Source of the DNA: an uncultured Bacteroidia bacterium
GTDB lineage: Bacteria; Bacteroidota; Bacteroidia; Bacteroidales; UBA932
Direction of reading: 5' to 3'
NCBI GenBank assembly: GCA_902788175.1
Contig: CADAJF010000013.1
Coordinates: forward strand, 1 to 55,152
Length of the DNA stretch: 55,152 bases
A program made the position numbers and the translations under genes. The first letter of the stretch is position 1, and every line of letters starts with the position of its first letter. The notes under the pieces were generated by a model. The model saw only the letters and a program-made list of their open reading frames with translations, was not told the DNA's origin and made no database searches. Shown here one piece after another: positions 31,493 to 40,148 of the stretch.

Positions 31493-33618
31493 GAGATCCG
31501 CGAATAATCTTTGGAGACGTAACGGTCTTTTTTAAGCTCGGCTGCCAGGATGGCATTGCCGGGCTTTTCCAATGTGGGATCCTGGTCCAGGATGTGCTGG
31601 GCGTAGGCGCGGGCATCGGAGAGGATGAGGCCGTCCTTGGCCAGCGAGGCTATGTTCAGGGAGATGGGAAGGCCGCTTTGCATGGTGCCTTCCAGGTCCC
31701 CGGGGCCGCGCATCTTGAGGTCTTCCTCTGCCAGTTCGAAGCCGTTTTCCGTGGCGCAGAGAAGGTCCAGGCGCTTTTGCGACTCCTTGGATACCTTCAC
31801 GCCTTTCATGAGGATGCAGAAGGAGCTTTCTGCGCCCCGTCCTACGCGGCCGCGCAGCTGGTGCAGCTGGCTAAGGCCAAAACGTTCTGCGCTCTCGATC
31901 ACCATCACGGATGCGTTGGGGACATCTACGCCCACCTCGATGACGGTGGTGGATACCAGGATATGGGCCCTGCCGGCCACAAAGGCGTCCATGTTGAAGG
32001 CTTTTTCCTGGGGCGTCTGCTTCCCGTGCACGATAGCCACCTTGTAATCCGGCAGCGGGAAGGCCTTGACAATTTCCTCGTAGCCCAGTTCCAGGTTTTT
32101 GTAGTCCAGTTTCTCGCTTTCGAAGATGAGCGGGTACACGATGAAGGCCTGGCGGCCCTTGGCTATCTGCTCCCGGATAAAGTTGTGCATGGCGTGCCGT
32201 TTCCCTTCTCCCACGCACAGCGTCTGGATGGGTTTGCGGCCGGGGGGCATCTCGTCGATGACGGAAACGTCCAGGTCTCCGTACAGGGTCATGGCCAGGG
32301 TGCGGGGGATGGGCGTGGCTGTCATGACCAGCACATGCGGCGGTGTCCCTTGCCACCCTTTGTTCCAAAGCCGGGCGCGCTGCTCTACGCCAAAGCGGTG
32401 CTGCTCATCTACGATGGCCAGCCCCAGAGCCTTGAAATGCACCGTATCTTCAATGAGGGCATGCGTTCCTATCAGTACGCCTATGCTTCCGTCCTGCAGC
32501 CCGGCATGGATTTCCCGCCGGGCGGCGGCGCCGGTGTTCCCGGTAAGGAGCGCAACCCCTACGCCAGTTGGCTGCAGATACTTGGAGACATTGGCAAAGT
32601 GCTGCTGGGCAAGTACTTCCGTAGGGGCCATCAGGCAGGCCTGGTAACCGTTTCCCACGGCAATCAGGGCCGACAGCACCGCCACCATGGTTTTTCCGGA
32701 GCCGACATCTCCCTGCAGGAGGCGGTTCATCTGGTGGCCGCTGCGCATGTCTTCCCGGATTTCCCGGATTACGCGCTTCTGGGCGCCGGTAAGTTCATAG
32801 GGAAGGGCCTTGTAGCAGGCGTTGAAGGCTTCTCCCACCACCGGCATCTTCAAGCCCACGGCATTGCGGCTGCGGACAAACTTTTGCTTCAGGAGCGACA
32901 GCTGCAGGAGGAAAAGTTCCTCGAATTTGAGCCTGTAAGTGGCCTTGGCCAGCGCTGCCTTGTCCAGCGGGAAGTGGATTTGGCGCAGGGCATAACTGAG
33001 GGGCACCAGCCCTTTTTCTTTCAGGATATACTCCGGCAGGCTTTCCTGCAGCCCGGGCAAAATCCCCTCCAGTGCAGTGCCGATAAGCTTGACCATCACC
33101 TTCCCGGTGATACCGGAGGTTTTCAGTTTCTCGGTGGAGGTATAGACGCCGGTGAGCACGCCGGTAGTGGCGGCATCCGGGGCATCCACCTCCGGGTGTA
33201 CCATGTTCAGGCGACTGCCAAATACCGCAGGCTTGCCGAAAAAGATGAAGGTGCTGCCGGGCCGAAGCCGTGCGTGCATCCATTTGCAGCCTTTGAAAAA
33301 GACCATCTCCATCTCTCCGCTCTGGTCTGCCACCAGGGCGCTGAGACGGTTGACCATATTGTATTTGATCTGCTCCGGAGGAAGCTCCGCGCCGTTTTTG
33401 GCGAACAGGCGCACCCGCATGACCGTGGCCCGCACCTGCACCTGGGCGAGTTCCGGCTGCAAGTCCGCGATGCGCACGATGCTGCTGCGGTCTATGTAAC
33501 GGAAGGGAAAGGTGCGCAACAGGTCTCCTACCGTGCTGATGCCCAGTTCGGATTCCAGCAGCTGCGCCCGTTTGGGCCCTACCCCCGGCAAATACTGTAT
33601 GGCCGTATCCAGTGTCAT
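31489..33618 (-). CDS. recG: ATP-dependent DNA helicase RecG
   Basis: Helicase that remodels stalled replication forks and Holliday junctions. It has 709 residues. The N-terminal wedge/OB domain begins at LPGVGPKRAQLL, the Walker A motif GDVGSGKT is at 303-310, the DEQH box reads VDEQHRFGVEQRARLW, MTATPIPRTLAMTLYG follows, and the helicase C part includes VSTTVIEVGVDVPNASVM and QLHQLRGRVGRG. I chose ATG at 33618 over a TTG 9 bases upstream, which lies within the -7 box. The ATG is 6 nt from TATATTTG, so the mRNA has practically no leader. Confidence 0.97.
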   Translation of the reverse strand: MTLDTAIQYLPGVGPKRAQLLESELGISTVGDLLRTFPFRYIDRSSIVRIADLQPELAQVQVRATVMRVRLFAKNGAELPPEQIKYNMVNRLSALVADQSGEMEMVFFKGCKWMHARLRPGSTFIFFGKPAVFGSRLNMVHPEVDAPDAATTGVLTGVYTSTEKLKTSGITGKVMVKLIGTALEGILPGLQESLPEYILKEKGLVPLSYALRQIHFPLDKAALAKATYRLKFEELFLLQLSLLKQKFVRSRNAVGLKMPVVGEAFNACYKALPYELTGAQKRVIREIREDMRSGHQMNRLLQGDVGSGKTMVAVLSALIAVGNGYQACLMAPTEVLAQQHFANVSKYLQPTGVGVALLTGNTGAAARREIHAGLQDGSIGVLIGTHALIEDTVHFKALGLAIVDEQHRFGVEQRARLWNKGWQGTPPHVLVMTATPIPRTLAMTLYGDLDVSVIDEMPPGRKPIQTLCVGEGKRHAMHNFIREQIAKGRQAFIVYPLIFESEKLDYKNLELGYEEIVKAFPLPDYKVAIVHGKQTPQEKAFNMDAFVAGRAHILVSTTVIEVGVDVPNASVMVIESAERFGLSQLHQLRGRVGRGAESSFCILMKGVKVSKESQKRLDLLCATENGFELAEEDLKMRGPGDLEGTMQSGLPISLNIASLAKDGLILSDARAYAQHILDQDPTLEKPGNAILAAELKKDRYVSKDYSRIS

Positions 33619-33624
33619 GCACCA

Positions 33625-33651
33625 CAAATATATGAAAAAAAGCTATATTTG
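33625..33651. promoter_or_regulatory. Divergent promoter pair, recG / lactonase
   Basis: Identical TATATTTG boxes on opposite strands face outward: minus strand 33632 down to 33625 for recG, plus strand 33644-33651 for the lactonase gene. They are 11 bp apart. Start codons follow at 6 nt (recG) and 4 nt (lactonase). No TTTG -33 element is found for either. The whole intergenic gap is 37 bp. Confidence 0.65.
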
Positions 33652-33655
33652 CGCT

Positions 33656-34723
33656 ATGAAACGGGTATTTATTCTGCTGGCCATCCTGGCGTCGGTGTGC
33701 GCCTGCGGAAGGCGTGACGTACACACTTTGTTTGTAGGAACCTATTCGGACGGCTTCTACGCGTTTGACTTCGACCTTGCAAAAGGGGAAATCGTAGCGG
33801 CCGGGGAGGAGTTTGGCGCAGTGGCTAAGGCCCCTATGCCCAACCCCTCGTTTCTGGCCGTCGAAGGCAATAAGGTGTATGCGGTGAGCGAGATGCCGGA
33901 TTCATCGGCCGCGGTTTATGCCTGGCGCTATGGCGGCGGGGGCTTCGAACTGGTGGGAAAACAGCCCAGCGGCCTGCCGGAGGGCGGGGAAGACCCCTGC
34001 TATGTGTCCACCAACGGGCAGCTGCTGGCGCTGGCCAATTACGGCGGCGGCACCCTCTCCGTTTTCAAGCTGCGCAGCGATGGCAGCATAGCCCCGCTGG
34101 ATTCGCTGATTTACAGCAGCGCGGGCGGTCCGGACCTGGAGCGCCAGGGCAGCCCGCATGTGCACTGCGCCCTCTTTACGCCGGATAACAAACTGCTTTT
34201 CAGCGAGTTCAGCGCAGATGCCATCGGCGCGGTGGACATCACTCCTGCCGGTGTCAGCCATTACAGGAGAGTGGCCCAGCTGCCCGCAGACTTCGGCCCG
34301 CGGCACCTTCTCCTTAAAGGTAATACGCTCTATTGTATAGGAGAACTCTCCGGCGACGTGGCCGTTTACACCTACCCTGAAATGCAGCTGCGTCAGGTAG
34401 TGAAGGCCGATGAGTCCGGCGCCCGCGGCGCGGCAGACATCCACCTGAGTCCGGACGGGAAGTTCCTCTATGCCAGCCTGCGCCTGAGGCAGGACGGCCT
34501 GGCTGTCTTCCGGGTGCAGCCGGACGGAAACCTGGTCAAATGCGGCTACCAGCTCACCGGGACGCATCCCCGCAACTTCACGGTGCTGGAAAAATGGGTG
34601 CTGGTCGCCTGCCGGGACACCGGCCAGATAGAAGTCTATGCCCGGAATACAGAAAACGGCAGCCTGCAGGATACAGGCCGCCGCATAAACGTTCCCAAAC
34701 CGGTATTTGTCCTTAGCCTTTAA
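33656..34723 (+). CDS. Lactonase-family beta-propeller protein (6-phosphogluconolactonase-like)
   Basis: A 355-residue seven-bladed propeller of the YbhE/Pgl lactonase family with a lipoprotein-type signal (ASVCACG, Cys17 favoured), so it acts in the periplasm or on the membrane, not in the cytosolic pentose-phosphate pathway. Landmarks: TLFVGTYSDGFYAFDFD, VSTNGQLLALANYGGGTLSV, RQGSPHVHCALFTPDN, DFGPRHLLL, LSPDGKFLYASLRLR and GTHPRNFTV. The substrate is unknown; lipoprotein members may open sugar lactones outside the cytoplasm. It starts only 4 nt after the -7 box. Its 3' end overlaps pdxA on the other strand by 11 bases. Confidence 0.85.
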   Translation: MKRVFILLAILASVCACGRRDVHTLFVGTYSDGFYAFDFDLAKGEIVAAGEEFGAVAKAPMPNPSFLAVEGNKVYAVSEMPDSSAAVYAWRYGGGGFELVGKQPSGLPEGGEDPCYVSTNGQLLALANYGGGTLSVFKLRSDGSIAPLDSLIYSSAGGPDLERQGSPHVHCALFTPDNKLLFSEFSADAIGAVDITPAGVSHYRRVAQLPADFGPRHLLLKGNTLYCIGELSGDVAVYTYPEMQLRQVVKADESGARGAADIHLSPDGKFLYASLRLRQDGLAVFRVQPDGNLVKCGYQLTGTHPRNFTVLEKWVLVACRDTGQIEVYARNTENGSLQDTGRRINVPKPVFVLSL

Positions 34724-35750
34724 GCCTTCCTTCCTGCAGGGAGTCGTACTGGAGACGCTTGCGGAAGATGTCGATGGCCGTGTAGATGGCGCTCATCATG
34801 GAATGGGGGTCTGCTTCGTCGCGGCCGGCCATTTCGAAGGCTGTGCCGTGGTCCGGGGAGGTGCGGACTACCGGCAGCCCTGCGGTGAAATTGACTCCGT
34901 CGGCGAAAGCGAGGGCCTTGAAGGGAGCCAGGCCCTGGTCATGGTACATGGCAAGGGTGGCATCGTAGCGGCTGTAATTGCCCAGGCCGAAGAATCCGTC
35001 GGGGGAGTAGGGACCAAATGCCTGGATACCTTCCTGCCGGGCCTGCTGGATGGCCGGCAGGATGATGTTCTGCTCTTCGTCTCCGAGCAGGCCGCCGTCC
35101 CCGCAGTGGGGATTCAGGCCCAGGACGGCAATCTTGGGATCCGGGATGCCGAAATCCCTTTCCAGCGAAGCCTTCATGATGCGCAGTTTCCCCAGGATGT
35201 TTTCCTGGGAAATGCGGCCGGGGACCTCTCGCAGGGGGATGTGGCCCGTTACTACACCCACTTTGAGCTGCTCGCTGACCATGAACATGGTAACGTCCCT
35301 GGCATCGAATTGCTGCTGGAGATAATCGGTGTGTCCCGTATGGGAAAAGCCCTCCGAGTTCATTGCCCGTTTGTTGATGGGCCCCGTGACCAGCACGTCA
35401 ATCTGGCCTTCCTTGAGGTCCCGTACGGCAACCTCCAGCGCAGTGATGGCGTTCTGGGCGCTCTCCGGGGTGCTTTGGCCGGGCTCTGCGTAGATGTTGT
35501 CCGGCAGGCAGTTGACCAGGTTGATTTTGCGCATCCGGGCATCGGCCGCGGAGGAAATCACGTTCACATCCATGGGGCCGATGTTGTGGATGGTTTTGCG
35601 GTAGAAGCCCATGAGCTTGGACGAGCCGTAAACCACCGGCGTGAAGCTGTCCAGGATGCGCTCGTCTGCCAGGGATTTGATAATTACTTCGTATCCTATT
35701 CCGTTGCTGTCCCCTTGGGTAATGCCAACGACTAATTTTGGGAGTGCCAT
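34713..35750 (-). CDS. pdxA: 4-hydroxythreonine-4-phosphate dehydrogenase PdxA
   Basis: NAD-dependent oxidative decarboxylase of the DXP-dependent vitamin B6 pathway. It has 345 residues. Metal and substrate motifs: GITQGDSNGIGYEV at the N-terminus, VTGPINKRA, GHTDYLQQQF, GLNPHCGDGG, MYHDQGLAPFKALAF and VRTSPDHGTAFEMAG. The ATG at 35750 (MALPKLVVGITQGD) is preferred to a TTG nine bases upstream. It lies 70 nt downstream of rnhA on the same strand, with a small repeat element in between, so it may be co-transcribed. No clear -7 box was seen directly upstream. Confidence 0.95.
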   Translation of the reverse strand: MALPKLVVGITQGDSNGIGYEVIIKSLADERILDSFTPVVYGSSKLMGFYRKTIHNIGPMDVNVISSAADARMRKINLVNCLPDNIYAEPGQSTPESAQNAITALEVAVRDLKEGQIDVLVTGPINKRAMNSEGFSHTGHTDYLQQQFDARDVTMFMVSEQLKVGVVTGHIPLREVPGRISQENILGKLRIMKASLERDFGIPDPKIAVLGLNPHCGDGGLLGDEEQNIILPAIQQARQEGIQAFGPYSPDGFFGLGNYSRYDATLAMYHDQGLAPFKALAFADGVNFTAGLPVVRTSPDHGTAFEMAGRDEADPHSMMSAIYTAIDIFRKRLQYDSLQEGRLKG

Positions 35751-35788
35751 AAAATTCAACTGTATCTTTTCAATTCAACTTTTATAAA

Positions 35789-35887
35789 TATCGCACAGGC
35801 CTGCCCTGCGACATTTCACGTTACCCCCTCCCGAAACCCCTCCCCTCGGGGGAGGGACTTAAAACGAGGGGTTGAGTCTCTGCGATA
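35789..35887. repeat. Palindromic element overlapping the rnhA 3' end
   Basis: Outer arms TATCGCACAG (35789-35798) and CTCTGCGATA (35878-35887) are reverse complements with one mismatch. Inside is a GC hairpin of CCCTCCCC (35838-35845) and GGGGAGGG (35849-35856) with a 3-base loop, and an alternative pairing of AACCCCTC (35835-35842) with GAGGGGTT (35866-35873). The element encodes the last residues of RNase HI (ending PSPEGRGFGRG) and its stop, then extends into the gap before pdxA. Arg/Gly/Pro-Ser tails of this kind come from small GC-rich palindromic repeats in many bacteria. Confidence 0.65.
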
Positions 35888-36342
35888 TACCCTATATCTT
35901 CCGGGAGGGAGGGCTGATGGTACGCTTCTACGGCCAGGTGGTCGCAGCGCTCGTTTTCCGGGTGGCCGGCGTGGCCTTTTATCCAGTGGAAGGCTACGCG
36001 GTGGCGCTGGTAGGCGGCATCGAAGCGGAGCCACAGGTCCACATTCTTTTTGCCCTTGAAGCCCGTGCGCTTCCACTTTTCCAGCCAGCCCTCGTTGAGC
36101 GCCTTCACTACATAGGAGGAGTCGCTCCAGACGTGGACTTCTGCGTTTTCCCAGCGTATCTGTTCCAGGCCCAGGATGACGGCCAGCAGTTCCATACGGT
36201 TGTTGGTGGTGCAGGCGAAACCGCCCGAGAGCTCTTTTTCGTAGGTGCCGCAGCGAAGCACCACCCCATAGCCGCCCGGGCCGGGGTTGCCGCTGGCTGC
36301 TCCGTCCGTGTACAGGAAGATGGGTGGTTTCTTGTCCGTCAT
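35821..36342 (-). CDS. rnhA: Ribonuclease HI with repeat-encoded C-terminal tail
   Basis: Cuts RNA in RNA-DNA hybrids (primer and R-loop removal). It has 173 residues. The four acidic active-site residues are Asp13 (YTDGAASGNPG), Glu51 (NNRMELLA), Asp74 (VWSDSSYVV) and Asp134 (ERCDHLAV), with His124 in IKGHAGHPENE. All are present. After about residue 151 the protein continues as ETQPLVLSPSPEGRGFGRG, which is encoded by a palindromic element and has no counterpart in normal RNase HI. The ATG at 36342 is 6 nt from a consensus promoter. The enzyme should be active because the added tail lies beyond the fold. Confidence 0.95.
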   Translation of the reverse strand: MTDKKPPIFLYTDGAASGNPGPGGYGVVLRCGTYEKELSGGFACTTNNRMELLAVILGLEQIRWENAEVHVWSDSSYVVKALNEGWLEKWKRTGFKGKKNVDLWLRFDAAYQRHRVAFHWIKGHAGHPENERCDHLAVEAYHQPSLPEDIGYIAETQPLVLSPSPEGRGFGRG

Positions 36343-36348
36343 ATCATG

Positions 36349-36380
36349 CAAAAGTACGGATTTTATGTTATCTTTGCAAA
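36349..36380. promoter_or_regulatory. Interlocked divergent promoters, rnhA / gmhA
   Basis: On the minus strand TTTG (36380 down to 36377), a 20-bp spacer and TACTTTTG (36356 down to 36349) form a full promoter for rnhA, whose ATG follows after 6 nt. On the plus strand TATCTTTG (36369-36376) serves gmhA, whose ATG also follows after 6 nt. The two boxes are 12 bp apart and the rnhA -33 element sits right after the gmhA box, so both promoters occupy the same 40-bp gap. Confidence 0.72.
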
Positions 36381-36382
36381 CT

Positions 36383-36979
36383 ATGGAAAGTACGATTGCA
36401 AGAGTAAAAGGGCAGGTCGGGGAATCGGCCCGCGTGAAGGAGGCCCTCCTGCAGGATGCAGGTACCCTGGAAACCATTGCCCATGTGTCCGGCCTTCTGG
36501 TGGAAACATACCGGCGGGGCGGTAAAAGCCTTTGGGCCGGGAACGGCGGCTCTGCGGCGGATGCCCAGCACATGGCGGCGGAACTGGTGAACAAATTCCG
36601 CCTTAACCGTTCCGGCCTGCCGGCCATGGCCCTTACGGTGGACACCTCCATCCTCACGGCTATCGGCAACGACTATGGCTATGAGCAGGTGTTTGCCCGC
36701 CAGATAGAGGCTTGCGGTGCGCCCGGAGACGTTTTTGTGGGCATTTCCACTTCCGGGGGATCGGCCAATCTCCTTGCCGCCCTGGAGGTTTGCCGGAAAA
36801 AAGGGATTGTCACGGTGGCGCTTGTGGGGGCGGCCCCTTGCCCCATGGACGCGTATGACCACGTGATCCACATTCCCTCCACCGACACCCCCCGCATCCA
36901 GGAGTGCCAGACCCTGATCGGCCATATTTTCTGCGATGAGGTGGAGCAGGCCCTTTTCGGCGCACGGCCACAGAAATAA
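36383..36979 (+). CDS. gmhA: Sedoheptulose-7-phosphate isomerase GmhA
   Basis: SIS-domain enzyme converting sedoheptulose 7-phosphate to D-glycero-D-manno-heptose 7-phosphate, the first step toward heptose of LPS or surface glycans. It has 198 residues. Landmarks: SLWAGNGGSAADAQHMAAEL, the metal/active-site segment TAIGNDYGYEQVFARQIEA, GISTSGGSANLLAALE and IPSTDTPRIQECQTLIGHI. Length and motifs match GmhA and not a longer SIS sugar isomerase. No other heptose genes lie beside it. A short AT-rich stretch follows the stop, without a strong terminator. Confidence 0.92.
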   Translation: MESTIARVKGQVGESARVKEALLQDAGTLETIAHVSGLLVETYRRGGKSLWAGNGGSAADAQHMAAELVNKFRLNRSGLPAMALTVDTSILTAIGNDYGYEQVFARQIEACGAPGDVFVGISTSGGSANLLAALEVCRKKGIVTVALVGAAPCPMDAYDHVIHIPSTDTPRIQECQTLIGHIFCDEVEQALFGARPQK

Positions 36980-37027
36980 AATTTTTTAAAAATTGCGGAA
37001 ACTCTGTGATTTCATCGATTTTTTTTG

Positions 37028-37035
37028 TAACTTTG
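37028..37035 (+). promoter_or_regulatory. -7 box of the gap promoter
   Basis: TAACTTTG, a TAnnTTTG match, lies 53 nt before the gap start codon, giving one of the longer leaders in the window. A TCTG at 37003-37006, 21 bp upstream, is a weak -33 candidate. The leader is AT-rich and unstructured to the eye, as for highly expressed Bacteroidota genes. Confidence 0.6.
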
Positions 37036-37064
37036 CGCCGCTTCAAATAAGAATTAATGTTTAA

Positions 37065-38087
<1,023 letters not shown>

Positions 38088-38110
38088 TTCCTTCCCCTGC
38101 TTTTTTATAG

Positions 38111-38140
38111 AACCCGGCTTTTCAACTGCCGGGTTTTTTT
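38111..38140 (+). terminator. Intrinsic terminator of gap
   Basis: AACCCGGC (38111-38118) pairs perfectly with GCCGGGTT (38128-38135) across a 9-nt loop, followed by a T-run to 38140. The T-run ends one base before the -7 box of surE. Confidence 0.9.
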
Positions 38141-38141
38141 G

Positions 38142-38149
38142 TAACTTTG
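38142..38149 (+). promoter_or_regulatory. -7 box of the surE-lpxB operon
   Basis: TAACTTTG directly abuts the T-run of the gap terminator and is only 4 nt before the surE ATG. The expected -33 region falls within the terminator loop (TTTTC at 38119-38123) and is not a good TTTG match. Predicted mRNA start coincides with the start codon. Confidence 0.6.
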
Positions 38150-38153
38150 TGGC

Positions 38154-38978
38154 ATGAGAATTCTCCTTTCCAACGACGACGGCTACAAAGCGCCCGGCCT
38201 GCACGCCCTCTCACGCGTGATGGCGCAGTTCGGGAGCGTTACCGTAGTGGCGCCCAAGCACCACCAGAGCGCCATGTCGGCGGCTGTTTCCCTGGGCGTA
38301 AAACAATTGGCATACAAGGATTTACCGGAGGAAGGCCCCGGCCAGTGGGCTTATCTGGACGCTACGCCCGTCTCCTGCGTCAAATTTGCCCTGCAGTACA
38401 AGTATGAGGCCCGCAACCCGGACCTGGTGGTCTCTGGCGTGAACCACGGCAGCAATGCCTCTACCGGGGCCAATTACAGCGCTACTATAGGCGCAGCGGA
38501 GGAAGGCGCTATCAACGGCATCAAGGCGGTGGGGGTTTCCATCGACACCCACAGCCCGGATGCAGACCTTTCTGCCGTGGAGGCCCTCCTGCCTTCCATC
38601 ATGCAGCACTTGCTGGAGCATTGGCCCGAGCAGAAGGGGATTTACTACAACATCAATTTCCCCAACCTCCCCCTGGAGAGAATCAAGGGTGTCCGCTTCA
38701 CCCGCCAGGGCGCCGGCTTCTGGATCAGGGAATTCGAACCCTGGAACGAGGAACGCCTCAATCAGCTGGGCCTTACGCACGCCTTCCTGTGGCGCCACCA
38801 GCACGTGGAAGCGGAAGAAGGGGAGAGCCTGTACTTTATGACGGGAGAGTTCGTGAGCATGGACGATGACCCGGACCAGGCAGACCACCTTCTCATGAAA
38901 GAGGGCTGGGTAACCATCGTTCCCTGCCGCGCAGACCTGACCGACTACTCAGAACTGCAAAGGCAGCTTGCCCTGTAA
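38154..38978 (+). CDS. surE: 5'/3'-nucleotidase SurE
   Basis: Metal-dependent nucleoside-monophosphate phosphatase. It has 274 residues. Metal ligands Asp8 and Asp9 (LLSNDDGYKAPG), Ser39 (HHQSAMSAA) and Asn97 (SGVNHGSN) match the family. The C-terminal region is somewhat extended relative to short bacterial SurE proteins. It is followed after 3 nt by lpxB, a gene pair commonly seen in Bacteroidota; the reason for that linkage is not known to me. Confidence 0.95.
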   Translation: MRILLSNDDGYKAPGLHALSRVMAQFGSVTVVAPKHHQSAMSAAVSLGVKQLAYKDLPEEGPGQWAYLDATPVSCVKFALQYKYEARNPDLVVSGVNHGSNASTGANYSATIGAAEEGAINGIKAVGVSIDTHSPDADLSAVEALLPSIMQHLLEHWPEQKGIYYNINFPNLPLERIKGVRFTRQGAGFWIREFEPWNEERLNQLGLTHAFLWRHQHVEAEEGESLYFMTGEFVSMDDDPDQADHLLMKEGWVTIVPCRADLTDYSELQRQLAL

Positions 38979-38981
38979 GCC

Positions 38982-40148
38982 ATGAAATATTACATCATCG
39001 CCGGCGAGGCTTCCGGTGACCTGCACGGAAGCAACCTCATGAAGGGCCTGTATGCGCAGGACCCGGGGGCCGATATCCGCTTCTGGGGCGGTCCGCTGAT
39101 GGACGGTGTGTTCCGGCAAAACCAGCAGGGGACAGGCCTGGTAAAAGATTACCGGGAGGGCGCCGTGATGGGCTTTTGGGAAGTGCTGATGAAGGGCTTC
39201 ACCGTCCTTGGAAATCTGCGGCGGTGCAAGGCCGACATCCTTGCCTGGAAACCGGATGCGGTGATCCTGATAGACTATCCCGGTTTTAATTTTCGCATTG
39301 CTGAGTTTGCCCACCGGATGGGCTTCAAGGTGTATTATTACATCGCTCCCAAGGTGTGGGCTTCCAGGGAAGGGCGCATCCGCAAGCTCAAGGCCTGGGT
39401 GGATCGCCTTTTCATCGTTTTCCCCTTCGAGCAGGAGTATTTCCGCTCCAAGGACGTGCCTTTTACCTATGTGGGCAATCCGCTGCTGGACGCGATAGAC
39501 CAGAGCCCGGCCCTGCAGGAGCCCCGGGAGGCCTTTTGCCGGCGTTGCTGCCAGGGGGATGAGGCCCCGTACATAGCACTGCTGGCCGGCTCCCGGAAGA
39601 TGGAAATAGACAGCATGATGCCCGTATTCATGGCCTTCGCCGACAATTGGCACACGCTGCACCCCGAATGCCGGTTTGTGGTGGCTGCCGCCCCCTCGCG
39701 GAGTCTGGAGGACTATGCCCCTTATCTGGGGGAAAGGCCCTATGTGTCAGTTCTTTTTGGGGAAACCTATGGGGTGCTGCGCCATGCCCGGGCCGCTGTC
39801 ATCAATTCCGGAACGGCCTCGCTGGAAGCGGCTCTGATTGGCACGCCGCAAATGGTGGCGTACAGAATGGCTGCGCTAACGGCCTTTATTGCCCGGCGCA
39901 TCATCAAGGTCCCCTATGTCTCGCTGGCCAACCTTATCCTGGGACGCCTGGCTTTCAAAGAGTTCCTGCAGGAGGACTTTACCCTGGGGAACCTGGTGCA
40001 GGAGATGCAGCGCCTGTGGGAGGACGGCCCTTACCGCCAGGCCATGACGGCCGATTATTCCCGCGTACGGGAGCTTCTTGGCGGCTCCGGCGCTTCGCTT
40101 GCAGTAGCCAAGGCCCTGATAGAAGAAATTAATACAAATAAATTATGA
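38982..40148 (+). CDS. lpxB: Lipid-A-disaccharide synthase LpxB
   Basis: GT19 glycosyltransferase joining UDP-diacylglucosamine and lipid X to give the lipid A disaccharide; a peripheral inner-membrane enzyme. It has 388 residues. Landmarks: IIAGEASGDLHGSNL at the N-terminus, ILIDYPGFNFRIAEFA, VYYYIAPKVWASREGRI, FPFEQEYF, TYVGNPLLD, LLAGSRKMEI and INSGTASLEAALIGTPQMV. The stop overlaps the start of the next gene by 4 bases (ATGA). Confidence 0.96.
   Translation: MKYYIIAGEASGDLHGSNLMKGLYAQDPGADIRFWGGPLMDGVFRQNQQGTGLVKDYREGAVMGFWEVLMKGFTVLGNLRRCKADILAWKPDAVILIDYPGFNFRIAEFAHRMGFKVYYYIAPKVWASREGRIRKLKAWVDRLFIVFPFEQEYFRSKDVPFTYVGNPLLDAIDQSPALQEPREAFCRRCCQGDEAPYIALLAGSRKMEIDSMMPVFMAFADNWHTLHPECRFVVAAAPSRSLEDYAPYLGERPYVSVLFGETYGVLRHARAAVINSGTASLEAALIGTPQMVAYRMAALTAFIARRIIKVPYVSLANLILGRLAFKEFLQEDFTLGNLVQEMQRLWEDGPYRQAMTADYSRVRELLGGSGASLAVAKALIEEINTNKL

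Noticed and set aside
31594-33717. Open reading frame of 707 codons on the plus strand
   Set aside because: Shadow of recG; no recognisable domains and it spans the recG promoter.
36961-37027. AT-rich gap before gap as a terminator or riboswitch
   Set aside because: Only A/T runs and a weak AAATTTTTTAAAAATT symmetry; no stable GC stem or known aptamer pattern.
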